The position numbers and the translations under genes are program-made. This document shows positions 48,797 to 58,138 of a stretch of 60,562 nt of DNA, in pieces; the first letter of the stretch is position 1; each line of letters opens with the position of its first letter. The notes beneath the pieces were generated by a model. The model saw only the letters and a list, made by a program, of their open reading frames with translations. It had not been told where the DNA came from and did not search any database. The stretch is from Actinomycetales bacterium (lineage in GTDB: Bacteria > Actinomycetota > Actinomycetes > Actinomycetales > Quadrisphaeraceae). The stretch covers positions 1 to 60,562 of the forward strand of contig JAKONK010000164.1 in NCBI GenBank assembly GCA_022701985.1, given 5' to 3'.

Positions 48797-50764
48797 TCAG
48801 CTGCGCTCGGCCAGGGGCGCGCCGGGGCGCTCGCCCGCGTGCTCGACCGGGGGCAGGCCGGAGACCCGCTCCGCGACGCCGCGGGCGATGTCCTGGGCCG
48901 TGAGGCCGGCGGCGGCCAGCACCTGGGCGCGGCTGCCGTGCTCCCAGAACCGCACCGGCACCCCGACGACGCTCACCGGAACCTCCACGCCGGCGTCGGC
49001 GAGGGCCTGGGTGGTGCAGGAGCCGACGCCGCCGGTGCGCACGCCGTCCTCCAGGGTGAGCACCAGGCGGTGCTCGCGGGCGAGGTCGACGACGGCAGCC
49101 GGCACCGGCAGCACCCACCGGGGGTCGACGACGGTCGCGCTGATGCCGTGGGCCGCGAGCCTGTCGGCCACGTCGAGCGCCAGCGGGGCGAAGGCTCCGA
49201 CGGCCACGACGAGCACGTCGAGCGCGGGCCGGCGGGCGCCCGAGCCGTCGGAGCCGCCCGTGCGGGCCAGCACGTCGACGCCGTGCGGCCCGCCCAGGCG
49301 CTCCAGCGCCGGGACCCGCTCGGGGGCGGCGCCCTTGGAGAACCGGACGACCGTGGGGGCGTCGTCGACGTCGAGGGCCTCGGCGAGCTCCTCCCGCAGG
49401 GTCTCGGCGTCGCGGGGGGCGGCCAGGCGCAGCCCGGGCACGGGGGCGAGCAGGCTCATGTCCCAGATGCCGTGGTGGCTGGGCCCGTCGTCGCCGGTGA
49501 CGCCCGCCCTGTCGAGCACGAAGGTGACGCCGGCGCGGTGGAGGGCGACGTCGAGGAGCACCTGGTCGAAGGCGCGGTTGAGGAACGTCGAGTACACCGC
49601 GACCACCGGGTGCAGCCCGGTGAAGGCCAGACCCGCCGCGGCCGTGGCCGCGTGCTGCTCGGCGATGCCGACGTCGATGACGCGGTCGGGGTGCTCCGCG
49701 GCGAAGCGGTGCAGGCCGACGGGGATGAGCATCGCGGCGGTGATGCCGACGACGTCGGGGCGGCGGCGCCCCACCTGCACCATCTCCTCGGCGAAGACCT
49801 TGGTCCACGTCGGGCCGGTGGCGGCCGGGGCCAGGGACTGGCCGGTGTCGGGGTCGATGACGCCGACGGCGTGGAACCTGTCGTCCTCGTGGGCCTCGGC
49901 GGCCGAGAAGCCGTTCCCCTTGCGGGTCAGCACGTGGACGATGACGGGCCCGCCGTACGCCTTGGCACGGCGCAGCGCGTGCTCGACGGCGTCGACGTCG
50001 TGCCCGTCGACGGGGCCGACGTACTTCAGGCCGAGGTCCTCGAAGAGGCCCTGGGGGGCCACGAAGTCCTTCAGGCCCTTCTTCATGCCGTGGAGGGTGT
50101 CGTAGGCCATGCGACCCGGCGCCCCGCCGCGGGTCAGCGTGGCCTTGCCCCACTCCAGGAAGCGCTCGTACCCGCGGGTGGTGCGCAGGGTGGCCAGGTG
50201 GTGGGCCATGCCGCCGATGGTCGGGGCGTAGGAGCGGCCGTTGTCGTTGACGACGACGACGAGCTTGCGCTCGACGTCGGCGGCGATGTTGTTCAGCGCC
50301 TCCCAGGCCATGCCGCCGGTGAGGGCGCCGTCACCCACGACGGCGACGACGTGGCGGTCGGACTGCCCCTGCTGGGCGAAGCCCCGGGCGATGCCGTGGG
50401 CCCAGGACAGCGAGGTGGAGGCGTGGGAGTTCTCGACGACGTCGTGCACCGACTCCTCGCGGCTGGGGTAGCCGGCGAGGCCGCCGCGCTGGCGCAGGTG
50501 GGAGAAGTCCTGCCGGCCCGTGAGCAGCTTGTGCACGTACGACTGGTGGCCGGTGTCGAAGACGACCGCGTCGTGCGGGGAGTCGAAGGTGCGGTGGATC
50601 GCGAGGGTCAGCTCGACCACGCCCAGGTTGGGCCCCAGGTGGCCCCCGGTGCGGCTCACCTCGCGCACCAGGAAGGCGCGGACCTCCTCGGCCAGCTCAC
50701 CGACCTCGGCGAGGCTGAGACCGCGCAGGTCGCGCGGGCTGGTGATCTGCGACAGCAGGCCCAC
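48797..50764 (-). CDS. dxs: 1-deoxy-D-xylulose-5-phosphate synthase
   Basis: A 655-residue thiamine-diphosphate enzyme that condenses pyruvate and glyceraldehyde-3-phosphate, the first step of the MEP isoprenoid pathway. The N-terminus [20 protein letters not shown] is typical. The TPP-binding motif is [20 protein letters not shown], preceded by [14 protein letters not shown]; the transketolase central domain contains [20 protein letters not shown] and [20 protein letters not shown]. The GTG at 50764 has a G-rich ribosome-binding site (GAGGGGGG) 8 bases before it. A candidate -10 TAGACT lies farther upstream. Length and motifs are complete. Confidence 0.95.
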   Translation of the reverse strand: MGLLSQITSPRDLRGLSLAEVGELAEEVRAFLVREVSRTGGHLGPNLGVVELTLAIHRTFDSPHDAVVFDTGHQSYVHKLLTGRQDFSHLRQRGGLAGYPSREESVHDVVENSHASTSLSWAHGIARGFAQQGQSDRHVVAVVGDGALTGGMAWEALNNIAADVERKLVVVVNDNGRSYAPTIGGMAHHLATLRTTRGYERFLEWGKATLTRGGAPGRMAYDTLHGMKKGLKDFVAPQGLFEDLGLKYVGPVDGHDVDAVEHALRRAKAYGGPVIVHVLTRKGNGFSAAEAHEDDRFHAVGVIDPDTGQSLAPAATGPTWTKVFAEEMVQVGRRRPDVVGITAAMLIPVGLHRFAAEHPDRVIDVGIAEQHAATAAAGLAFTGLHPVVAVYSTFLNRAFDQVLLDVALHRAGVTFVLDRAGVTGDDGPSHHGIWDMSLLAPVPGLRLAAPRDAETLREELAEALDVDDAPTVVRFSKGAAPERVPALERLGGPHGVDVLARTGGSDGSGARRPALDVLVVAVGAFAPLALDVADRLAAHGISATVVDPRWVLPVPAAVVDLAREHRLVLTLEDGVRTGGVGSCTTQALADAGVEVPVSVVGVPVRFWEHGSRAQVLAAAGLTAQDIARGVAERVSGLPPVEHAGERPGAPLAERS

Positions 50765-50829
50765 CGGCTGCCCCCCTCGGTGCTGGACGATCCTCGGCGG
50801 CCGCGCTCGCCGCGACCGCCCGGTGTTCG

Positions 50830-50835
50830 AGTCTA
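50830..50835 (-). promoter_or_regulatory. -10 element upstream of dxs
   Basis: TAGACT on the minus strand, about 65 bases before the dxs GTG, leaving a leader of roughly 58 bases with a strong ribosome-binding site. No clear -35 is seen. Confidence 0.4.
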
Positions 50836-50907
50836 GGAGTCCACCGGACGGGGTGCGCCGGTGGCGGCCCCACCGCACGCCGTCCGCACCCGGTCTCCAC
50901 GGGACCT

Positions 50908-51276
50908 TCACAGGCGGGGGCGGTGCCGCACCCCCCGCAGCGACTCCTCCACCAGGGCCACCCCCCGCACGGCGGCCACCAGCCTGGCCTGCTCGGCGTC
51001 GAGGGCGTCGAGGGCGCGGTCGAGCACCCCCGGGGCCACCGCGCCGCCCAGGTCGGTGCGCAGGGTGGCCACCGCCCGGCGCTGGCCCTGGACCTGCGCC
51101 GCGACGTGGTGGCCGGCCAGCACCGCCAGGAGCAGCGGGTGTCGCACCAGCACCTCGTGGGCGCGGTACTCCGGCGGGCTCAGGTCGAGCAGCCAGGCGC
51201 TCGCCGTCCTCTCGAACCCCTCGGTGCCCGGGGGGTGCACCGCCGCGGGCCAGCCGGGCGGGACGTGCGCGCTCAC
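50908..51276 (-). CDS. Small conserved actinobacterial protein
   Basis: A 122-residue helical protein of unknown function. After [20 protein letters not shown] it reads [40 protein letters not shown] and [20 protein letters not shown], which is conserved in character with proteins encoded near dxs in other actinobacteria. The charged amphipathic helices suggest a protein-protein or nucleic-acid interaction, and no enzyme motif is visible. The GTG at 51276 is the only sensible start; a GTGAGG-like sequence lies just upstream. It is transcribed toward dxs from 144 bases away. Confidence 0.65.
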   Translation of the reverse strand: MSAHVPPGWPAAVHPPGTEGFERTASAWLLDLSPPEYRAHEVLVRHPLLLAVLAGHHVAAQVQGQRRAVATLRTDLGGAVAPGVLDRALDALDAEQARLVAAVRGVALVEESLRGVRHRPRL

Positions 51277-51409
51277 GCCTCACGCACCACGATGCCGTAC
51301 AGGTGTTCGACCACGGGTGCATCACACCAGGTCCGGCCGCCCAGCGCCACCGACACCCACCGCCGCCGCGGACGAGGCCCCGAGCGCCACCTCGCGCCCC
51401 TCGGGGCCG

Positions 51410-53551
51410 TCACACGGGGGCGTCGACCGCCAGGCCCTCCAGCGCCGGTCCCGAGACCTCGGCGGCGCCGGATGCGCCGATGACCACGTCGAGGCTCCGC
51501 CCGGCCACGCGCAGACCGCTCACCGACGCCGACGGGACCGCCGAGGTCGGGTGCACCGACAGCCGCCCGCCGGGCACGTCGGGCCGCAGGCCCAGGACCG
51601 CCCCCAGCAGCGCCACCGACGACGCCGCCGACCACGCCTGCGGCCGGCAGGACGCCGGGTAGGGCACCGGGGCCGGGACGCTCCCCGAACCGGTGCGCGG
51701 CTCGCCGCCGTGCAGCTCGGGCACCCGGTACCCGAAGGACTCGGCCGCCTGGAGCAGGCCCTCGCCGAGCACCGCGACCACGTCGTCGTGCCCGTCGCGG
51801 GCGGCGCCGGCGACGACGATCGCGGTGTCGTGGGTCCACACCGAGCCGCCGTGGTAGCTCAGCGGCGAGAACCCCGCGGCCAGCGACGACATCGTCCGCA
51901 GCCCCCGGCCCTCGGCCAGGTCGGGCTGCACCAGCCGGGCCGCGACCAGCGCCGACTCCGCCGGCGAGAGGATCCCCGTGCCCAGCAGGTGACCGGGGTT
52001 GGAGGTCACCGCGTCGACGGCAGCGCCGTCCGCGTCGAGCGCGATCGCGACGTGGGGGCCCCGCCCGGCCCCCTCGCCCGCGGGGTGGACCCAGAAGTGC
52101 TCGCGGAAGCGCGCGGCCAGGTCAGCGGCCCACGCCCGCCACCGGTCGCCCCCGGGGCGACCGAGCGCGTCGAGCAGCGCCGCTCCCCCGAGGGCCGCCT
52201 CGTGGGCGTAGCCCTGCACCTCGCACAGGGCGATGGGCCCCTGCGCGAGCTGCCCGTCGGACCACTGCACGGCGTCGCCGGAGTCCTTCCAGCCCTGGTT
52301 GGACAGCCCCGTGCCCTCGCCGGCCCCGGCGTAGCGCAGGAAGCCCCCGCCGCGCTCGGCGGCGCGGGCGCACCACGCCAGGGCGGCCTCGAGGTGGTCG
52401 GCCAGCGGCGCGACGTCGTCCAGCGGCAGGCCCCAGCGCCAGGCGTCGTGCAGCAGGCAGACCCACAGGGGGGTCGCGTCGACGGTGCCGTAGTAGACGG
52501 GCGGGAGGAAGGCGGTGCCGCCGGCCTGCTCGGCGGTGCTGGCGGCGCGGCGCAGCTCGTGGAGGACCTTGCCGGGCTCCTCGCCGGTGGCCGGGTCGTC
52601 GCGGACGCCCTGGCGGGCCGCCAGCACCCGCAGCGTGGACGCGGCCAGGTCGGTGCCCAGCGGCAGCAGCAGCCGGGCCGCCCACAGGGAGTCGCGGCCG
52701 AAGAGCGTGAAGTACCAGGGGGCGCCCGCGGCGAGGAACACGTCGTCGCTGTCGGCGGGGCGCATGCGCAGGGCCTCGAGGTCGGCCAGGGAGCGCTCCA
52801 CCCAGCGGGCCAGGCGCAGGTCACCGCCGGAGACGGCCACCTGCCCGACCCACCCCGCGGGCGGGGCACCGCTGACGACGGCGGACGCGTCCGAGGCCTC
52901 CACCGACCAGGAGCCCGTCCACCGCTGGCCGGGGGCCAGCTCGACGCGCCAGGTGAGGACCAGCCCGTCCGCCGATGTCGCCACGACGGCCCCGGGGGCG
53001 GAGACGGCGGAGCGAACGCCGTCGCGCTCCCACACCGCCGGGGCGCCGTCGGGCCCGGCGGCTGCGCCGGTCGTGGGCGCGACGGGCCCGCCGGTGCGGC
53101 CCGACTTCACCGCGTCCATGGCGAGCAGGTCGGCGGCCAGGTGCACGGCCACCTCGGTCAGCACCGGCTCGTGCGCGGCCGAGACGAGCACCAGCTCCTC
53201 CACCAGCCCGTGGGCGCTGACGCGGCGGCGCTGCTCGAGGCGGACGGTCGGGTCGGGGGCGTCGTCACCCAGCTGGCGCGCGACGGAGACGACCAGCTGG
53301 CCGTCGGCGCCGTCGGGCGCGGCGAGCACCGGTGAGGTCACCGCGCCGCCGACCGTCGCGACCAGCCGCGAGAGCACGCGCACGTCACCGCACCACAGGC
53401 CCTGGGCGCCCAGCGGGGCCTCCACCCGGCCCTGCGGGCCGCACCACAGCTGCACCGGGGGCGCGAGGGCCGCCACGAGGTCGTGCAGCCAGGGCTGCAG
53501 CAGGCGGGTCGGCGGGTGGGTCGGCGGGTGGGGCGCGGGGCTGGAGTGCAC
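51410..53551 (-). CDS. Glycogen-debranching-type glycosidase (amylo-alpha-1,6-glucosidase family)
   Basis: A 713-residue enzyme. The N-terminal beta-rich domain (about 30-330) resembles the bacterial/archaeal debranching-enzyme N-domain. The C-terminal (alpha/alpha)6 barrel (about 345-680) has WYFTLFGRDSLWAARLLLPLG, GLSNQGWKDSGDAVQWSDGQ with a likely catalytic aspartate, and HGGSVWTHDTAIVVAGAARD. Such enzymes cleave alpha-1,6 branches or related alpha-glucosides. It has no signal peptide, so it acts in the cytoplasm, presumably on imported oligosaccharide. The GTG at 53551 is chosen because the frame before it is not protein-like and covers the operator. It is divergent from the LacI gene. 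Confidence 0.83.
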   Translation of the reverse strand: MHSSPAPHPPTHPPTRLLQPWLHDLVAALAPPVQLWCGPQGRVEAPLGAQGLWCGDVRVLSRLVATVGGAVTSPVLAAPDGADGQLVVSVARQLGDDAPDPTVRLEQRRRVSAHGLVEELVLVSAAHEPVLTEVAVHLAADLLAMDAVKSGRTGGPVAPTTGAAAGPDGAPAVWERDGVRSAVSAPGAVVATSADGLVLTWRVELAPGQRWTGSWSVEASDASAVVSGAPPAGWVGQVAVSGGDLRLARWVERSLADLEALRMRPADSDDVFLAAGAPWYFTLFGRDSLWAARLLLPLGTDLAASTLRVLAARQGVRDDPATGEEPGKVLHELRRAASTAEQAGGTAFLPPVYYGTVDATPLWVCLLHDAWRWGLPLDDVAPLADHLEAALAWCARAAERGGGFLRYAGAGEGTGLSNQGWKDSGDAVQWSDGQLAQGPIALCEVQGYAHEAALGGAALLDALGRPGGDRWRAWAADLAARFREHFWVHPAGEGAGRGPHVAIALDADGAAVDAVTSNPGHLLGTGILSPAESALVAARLVQPDLAEGRGLRTMSSLAAGFSPLSYHGGSVWTHDTAIVVAGAARDGHDDVVAVLGEGLLQAAESFGYRVPELHGGEPRTGSGSVPAPVPYPASCRPQAWSAASSVALLGAVLGLRPDVPGGRLSVHPTSAVPSASVSGLRVAGRSLDVVIGASGAAEVSGPALEGLAVDAPV

Positions 53552-53607
53552 CGGTGGACTCCCTCGGTTTGACAGCGAGATCAACGGCAACGACAGTACC
53601 GACCACT

Positions 53608-53625
53608 GGTTTGAACGATCAAACC
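53608..53625. promoter_or_regulatory. LacI-family operator
   Basis: GGTTTGA-ACGA-TCAAACC is an inverted repeat with 7-base arms and a central CG, typical of LacI/GalR operators. A further half-site, GGTTTGA, is at 53566-53572. Both lie between the divergent glycosidase and LacI-type genes and leave room for repression of both. The assignment to the adjacent regulator is a confident inference. Confidence 0.82.
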
Positions 53626-53654
53626 GAGGCCGGGCTCGACGACGAGGAGGCAGC

Positions 53655-54716
53655 GTGGACACCGGTGACGTCCCCTCCGAGGTGCTCCCCGGGCGCGCGA
53701 CGCTCGTGAGCGTCGCGGAGGCCGCGGGGGTCTCGCGGCAGACGGTCAGCAACGCCCTCCGCGCCCCCGGCAAGGTGGCTCCCGACACCCTCGAGCGAGT
53801 CCTCGCGGCCGTCGAGGAGCTCGGCTACCGCCCCTCGCTGGCCGCGCGACAGCTGCGCACCCGCCGCTCCCGCACCCTCGGGCTGCGCCTGGAGCACTGG
53901 GGCGGGGGCATCAGCGGCTCGGTGCTCGACAGGTTCCTCCACGCCCTCGTCGACGAGGCGCAGGACCGCGAGCACCGCGTGGTCCTCTTCACCGCGGACG
54001 ACGACGCCGGCGAGGTCGCCGGGTACGACGAGCTGCTCACGACGGCGCAGGTCGACGGGTTCGTGCTCACCAGCACCCACGCCGGTGACGGCCGCACGGC
54101 CTGGCTCGCCGGCCGCGGGGTGCCCTTCGCCACCTTCGGGCGGCCCTGGCCCGACGACGACGCGCCGGCGGGTCCCGCGGAGGCCGCCCACTGCTGGGTG
54201 GACGTCGACGGCGCCGCCGGCACGCGGGCCGCCACCGAGCACCTCCTCGCCACCGGCCACCGGGCGCCGGCGTTCCTGGGCTGGCCCGCGGGGTCCGGCA
54301 CCGGCGAGGACCGCCGCCGCGGCTGGGCCGAGGCCCTCGACGCCGCCGGCGTCCCCGCCCGCGAGCGCCGCGAGCTGGCGGTGCCGGAGTCGACGGCGGC
54401 CGCCGCCTCGGCCGTGGCCGCCGCGCTGGAGGCGCCGGGCGCGCCGTCCGCGGTGGTGTGCGCCAGCGACACCCTCGCGCTGGGCGCCCGGGGTGCGGCG
54501 GCCCGGCACCGCGCCGCCCTCGAGGTCGTCGGCTTCGACGACACCCCCGTCGCCGCGGCGATCGGGATGAGCAGCGTCGCCCAGCCGCTGGCGGAGGCCG
54601 CGCACCTGGTCGTCGACCTGCTCGTGGCGCAGGTCGAGACCGGTGGCGCCGGCCCGCCGCAGACCTGCCAGCACCTGCTCGCACCGCGGCTCGTGGTGCG
54701 CAGCTCCCCCGCCTGA
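53655..54716 (+). CDS. LacI-family transcriptional regulator
   Basis: A 353-residue repressor. The DNA-binding helix-turn-helix is TLVSVAEAAGVSRQTVSNAL (residues about 17-36) with the hinge LGYRPSLAARQLRTRRSRTLG. The periplasmic-binding-protein-like effector domain (about 72-345) includes VDGFVLTSTH, WVDVDGAAGTRAATEHLLATGH, SAVVCASDTLALGA and VVGFDDTPVAAA. The sensed sugar is unknown, probably an alpha-glucoside handled by the neighbouring enzyme and transporter. The GTG at 53655 has a GAGGAGG ribosome-binding site 4-5 bases before it. An operator with matching symmetry is 30 bases upstream. Confidence 0.9.
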   Translation: MDTGDVPSEVLPGRATLVSVAEAAGVSRQTVSNALRAPGKVAPDTLERVLAAVEELGYRPSLAARQLRTRRSRTLGLRLEHWGGGISGSVLDRFLHALVDEAQDREHRVVLFTADDDAGEVAGYDELLTTAQVDGFVLTSTHAGDGRTAWLAGRGVPFATFGRPWPDDDAPAGPAEAAHCWVDVDGAAGTRAATEHLLATGHRAPAFLGWPAGSGTGEDRRRGWAEALDAAGVPARERRELAVPESTAAAASAVAAALEAPGAPSAVVCASDTLALGARGAAARHRAALEVVGFDDTPVAAAIGMSSVAQPLAEAAHLVVDLLVAQVETGGAGPPQTCQHLLAPRLVVRSSPA

Positions 54717-54735
54717 CGACCGACCCGCAGCACCG

Positions 54736-54773
54736 GACCGCACCACCAGACCGCACCACCAGACCGCACCACC
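54736..54773. repeat. Tandem 13-base repeat, 2.9 copies
   Basis: The unit GACCGCACCACCA occurs at 54736-54748 and 54749-54761 and in a nearly complete third copy to 54773. It lies between the LacI gene and the ABC sugar-binding protein gene, in its probable leader. A role is unknown. Confidence 0.85.
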
Positions 54774-54825
54774 CCCGGTCCGGCAGACCCGACCGGGCGT
54801 CCCTCGACGACGAAGGAGACCCCCT

Positions 54826-56088
54826 GTGTCCCGCACCCGCACCCGTTCCCTCGCCGTGGCCGCCTCGCTGGCCTCGGCGACCCTGCTCCTGTCCGCCTGC
54901 GGCGGCAGCGGCTTCGACGACGCGCCCGCCGCCGGGGGCACCGGCAGCGGCAGCGCGGGCACGGGTCAGCTGCAGGTGCTCATCGGCTCCTCGGGTCAGG
55001 CCGAGACGGCCGCCGTCACCGAGGCCGTCTCCGCCTGGAGCCAGGAGTCGGGGACGCAGGCCACGGTCACCGCGGCCTCCGACCTCGCCCAGGAGCTGAG
55101 CCAGGGCTTCGCCGCCCAGACCCCGCCGGACGTCTTCTACGTCTCGGCCGACCTGTTCAACTCCTACGCCGCCAGCGGTGCGCTGGAGCCCTACGGCGAC
55201 CAGCTCAGCAACGCCGACGACTTCTACCCGGTGCTGAAGGAGGCCTTCACCCGCGACGGGCAGCTCTACTGCGCCCCGAAGGACTTCTCCACGCTCGCGC
55301 TGGTCATCAACACCGACCTGTGGGCACAGGCCGGCCTGACCGACGCCGACGTCCCCACCACGTGGGACCAGCTGAGGACCGTCGCGCAGCGCCTCACCGC
55401 GAACGGGGTGACCGGCCTGTCGACGTCGGCCGAGTACTCGCGCCTCGGGGCGTTCATGGCCGAGGCCGGCGGCGGTCTCGTCACGGACGGCGAGGCCACC
55501 GCCGACAGCCAGCAGAACGTCGAGGCGCTGCAGTACGTGCAGTCGCTCATGGCCGACGGGTCCTACGCCTTCGCCGCCGACCTCGGCGCGGGCTGGGGCG
55601 GTGAGGCCTTCGGCACCGGCAAGGCGGCCATGACCATCGAGGGCAACTGGCTGGTGGGCGCGATGGCGTCGGACTACCCGGACGTGCAGTACCGGGTCGT
55701 CGAGCTGCCCGCGGGCCCCGCCGGCAAGGGTACGCTCACGTTCACCAACTGCTGGGGCATCGCTGCGGACTCCCAGAACAAGGAGGCCGCGGTCGCGCTC
55801 GTCGAGGACCTCACCTCCTCCGACCAGCAGCTGGCCTTCGCTCGCGGCTTCGGGGTCATGCCGTCGCTGCAGAGCGCGGCGCAGCCGTTCTCCCAGGAGT
55901 TCCCCGCCCAGGCGGCGTTCCTCGCCGGCGCGGACTACGCGACCGCCGTCCCCAACGCCGAGGGCGTGAGCGACGTCATCACCGACCTGAACTCCCAGCT
56001 CGAAGGGCTGGAGGGCGGCGACCCGCAGGCGGTCCTGCAGCGCACGCAGACCAACCTCGAGGCCGCGCTGCAGAGCTCGGGGAGCTGA
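54826..56088 (+). CDS. ABC transporter solute-binding lipoprotein (CUT1 sugar type)
   Basis: A 420-residue extracellular binding protein. The signal peptide ends in LLLSACGG, a lipobox with acylated cysteine near residue 25. The mature part has the family-1 solute-binding fold: VLIGSSGQAETAAVTEAVSA, PPDVFYVSADLFNSYAASGA, YCAPKDFSTLALVINTDLWA and FGTGKAAMTIEGNWLVGAMA, which are typical of maltose/oligosaccharide binders. It delivers a sugar to the two permeases that follow. The GTG at 54826 is preceded by AAGGAG 7 bases upstream. The upstream LacI protein probably regulates it. No ATPase gene is next to it, so a shared MsiK-type ATPase elsewhere is expected. Confidence 0.92.
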   Translation: MSRTRTRSLAVAASLASATLLLSACGGSGFDDAPAAGGTGSGSAGTGQLQVLIGSSGQAETAAVTEAVSAWSQESGTQATVTAASDLAQELSQGFAAQTPPDVFYVSADLFNSYAASGALEPYGDQLSNADDFYPVLKEAFTRDGQLYCAPKDFSTLALVINTDLWAQAGLTDADVPTTWDQLRTVAQRLTANGVTGLSTSAEYSRLGAFMAEAGGGLVTDGEATADSQQNVEALQYVQSLMADGSYAFAADLGAGWGGEAFGTGKAAMTIEGNWLVGAMASDYPDVQYRVVELPAGPAGKGTLTFTNCWGIAADSQNKEAAVALVEDLTSSDQQLAFARGFGVMPSLQSAAQPFSQEFPAQAAFLAGADYATAVPNAEGVSDVITDLNSQLEGLEGGDPQAVLQRTQTNLEAALQSSGS

Positions 56089-56091
56089 CCC

Positions 56092-57156
56092 GTGGCCGCT
56101 CTCACCACCCCGAGCGCGGCCGCACCCCCCACCCCGCGGCGGCGCTCCGGTCAGGCGCGCCGCCGCGAGGCCGGGGCCGGGTGGCTCTTCACCGCCCCCG
56201 CGCTCGCGCTCGTGCTGCTGTTCATCGCCCTGCCGGTGCTCATGGCGCTGTGGGTGTCCATCACCGACTGGCGCGGCCGCGGCAGCCCCTTCGAGCCCGG
56301 TGTGCCCGTCGTCGGCCTCGACAACTACCGCCAGCTCCTGGCCGGCGGCGGCCTGCCCACGCAGGACCTCGGGACGGCGCTGCGCAACAACCTCTGGTAC
56401 GTCCTGCTCGTCGTCCCGACGCAGACCGTGGTGGCGCTCCTGCTCGCCACGGCCGTCAACGACAGGCTGCTGCGCGGCCGGGGGTTCTTCCGCACGGCGT
56501 TCTACTTCCCGTCGGTGACCAGCTCGGTCGCCATCACCGTGCTGTTCCTGTTCCTCTTCGGCGCGTCCGGCGCGGTGAACCAGGTGCTGGGGTGGCTCGG
56601 CGTCAACGGGCCCAACTGGTTCGCCGACCCCGACGGGGTGCTGCACCTGCTGTTCGGGGTGGTCGGCGTGGACACCGCTCCGGCGCTGCTGGCCGGCCAC
56701 GGGCTCCTGGGCGTCTCCTGGTGGGACTGGCTCGCCGGCCCCAGCGTGGCGATGTCCGCGCTGATCATCATGGCGGTCTTCACCACGTCGGGGACCTTCA
56801 TGCTGCTGTTCCTCGCGGCGCTGCAGAACATCGCCGGCGAGGTCTCCGAGGCCGCCACGATGGACGGCGCGAACGCCTGGCAGAGGTTCGTCTTCGTCAC
56901 GGTGCCGATGCTGCGCCCGACGCTCTTCACCGTGCTGACCCTCGGCCTGGTGGGCACGTGGCAGGTCTTCGACCAGATCTACACCCTCGGCAACCAGGGC
57001 GGACCCGCCAAGACCACCGTCACGCCGGCGTTCCTCAGCTACACGACGTCGTTCACCAACGGCCAGTGGGGCCAGGGCGCGGCCATCGCCTTCATCCTCT
57101 TCGCGATCATCATCGTGCTGACCCTCGTGCAGCGCGCCGTCCTGAGGGAGCGCTGA
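56092..57156 (+). CDS. ABC sugar transporter permease, MalF-like
   Basis: A 354-residue inner-membrane permease with six to seven helices. The first helix is WLFTAPALALVLLFIALPVL, and the ATPase-contact EAA loop is EAATMDGANAWQRFVFVTVP (about residues 261-280). A long periplasmic segment with GWLGVNGPNWFADPDGVLHL is present between helices 3 and 4. It forms the translocation channel with the next protein. The GTG at 56092 lies 3 bases after the binding-protein stop, and GGGGAG upstream serves as ribosome-binding site. TGATG at 57154-57158 couples it with the second permease. Confidence 0.92.
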   Translation: MAALTTPSAAAPPTPRRRSGQARRREAGAGWLFTAPALALVLLFIALPVLMALWVSITDWRGRGSPFEPGVPVVGLDNYRQLLAGGGLPTQDLGTALRNNLWYVLLVVPTQTVVALLLATAVNDRLLRGRGFFRTAFYFPSVTSSVAITVLFLFLFGASGAVNQVLGWLGVNGPNWFADPDGVLHLLFGVVGVDTAPALLAGHGLLGVSWWDWLAGPSVAMSALIIMAVFTTSGTFMLLFLAALQNIAGEVSEAATMDGANAWQRFVFVTVPMLRPTLFTVLTLGLVGTWQVFDQIYTLGNQGGPAKTTVTPAFLSYTTSFTNGQWGQGAAIAFILFAIIIVLTLVQRAVLRER

Positions 57157-58052
57157 TGGGCACCACCACCGCCGAGCGGCCGGCCACCACCTCCCCCGCC
57201 CCGGAGCCGGAGCGCCGAGCCCGGAAGCGGTTCCGCTGGACGACGGCGACCTCCTACACCGTCCTGTCGGTGCTGGCGCTGGTCTACGTGCTGCCCTTCC
57301 TCGTGCAGCTGGCGAACAGCTTCAAGACCGACGCCGCCGCCACCGCCGACCCGCTCGACCTCGTCCCGTCGCCGGTGACCACAGGCTCCTACGTGCAGCT
57401 CTTCACCGGTCTGCCCTTCGGGCTCGCCGCGACCAACAGCGTCGTCGTGGCCCTGTCGGTGACCGCGGGGCGGGTCTTCTTCAGCTCGCTGGCCGGGTAC
57501 GCCCTGGCGCGGCTGCGCTTCCGCGGGTCGTCGCTGGTGATGGCGGCGTTCCTGGCCGTCATCGCGGTGCCCCCGGTCGTGCTGCTGATCCCGAAGTTCC
57601 TGGTGCTGAACCAGCTGGGGATCTACAACTCCTACGCCGGGCTGATCATCCCGCTGATGGCCGACGCCGCCGGCGTCTTCATCATGCGGAACTTCTTCGC
57701 GAGCATCCCCACCAGCGTGGAGGAGGCCGCCAAGCTCGACGGCGCCGGGGCCTTCCGCACGTTCTGGTCGGTGGTGCTGCCGATGGCCCGCCCCGCGGTC
57801 ATCACGATCACGATCCTCAGCTTCCAGGCGTCGTGGAACGAGCTGAGCCACTTCATCGTGGCGTCGAACTCCCCCGACCTCATCACGCTGACCAAGCTGG
57901 TGGCCCAGCTGGCCTCGGGCGGTCAGGGGCAGTCGAACCAGTACCCGCTGAAGCTGGCGGCGGCGCTGCTCATGACCGTCCCGGTGGCGGTCCTGTTCTT
58001 CGCCTTCCAGAAGAAGATCATGTCCACCGCCGAGGGCGCCGTGAAGGAGTAG
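57156..58052 (+). CDS. ABC sugar transporter permease, MalG-like
   Basis: A 298-residue permease with six helices, the second channel subunit. After a basic N-terminus, YTVLSVLALVYVLPFLVQLA is helix 1. The MalG-type EAA loop is EEAAKLDGAGAFRTFWSVVL (near residues 189-208), and the C-terminal SFQASWNELSHFIVAS is typical of CUT1 importers. It probably carries an oligosaccharide, consistent with the glycosidase across the operator. The ATG at 57156 overlaps the stop of the first permease. The operon ends here, with a strong terminator 28 bases later. Confidence 0.92.
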   Translation: MGTTTAERPATTSPAPEPERRARKRFRWTTATSYTVLSVLALVYVLPFLVQLANSFKTDAAATADPLDLVPSPVTTGSYVQLFTGLPFGLAATNSVVVALSVTAGRVFFSSLAGYALARLRFRGSSLVMAAFLAVIAVPPVVLLIPKFLVLNQLGIYNSYAGLIIPLMADAAGVFIMRNFFASIPTSVEEAAKLDGAGAFRTFWSVVLPMARPAVITITILSFQASWNELSHFIVASNSPDLITLTKLVAQLASGGQGQSNQYPLKLAAALLMTVPVAVLFFAFQKKIMSTAEGAVKE

Positions 58053-58079
58053 CCCCTGCTCGTCCGACCCCGCCACGAC

Positions 58080-58119
58080 ACCAGGACCCCCAGGCCGGCT
58101 CCGGCCTGGGGGTCCTGGT
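58080..58119. terminator. Strong bidirectional hairpin terminator
   Basis: A perfect 19-base stem (arms 58080-58098 and 58101-58119, beginning ACCAGGACCCCC) closes a 2-base loop (CT). It lies between the converging sugar-permease and aconitase genes, 28 bases after one stop and 20 bases before the other. There is no U-tract on either side, which is usual for actinobacterial terminators. Confidence 0.85.
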
Positions 58120-58138
58120 GGTTCGCGAGGAGCGCTGG

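Noticed and set aside
50820-50845. GTTCGAGTC resembling a tRNA T-loop
   Set aside because: No acceptor stem, anticodon arm or second half of a tRNA is present; it lies in the dxs leader region.
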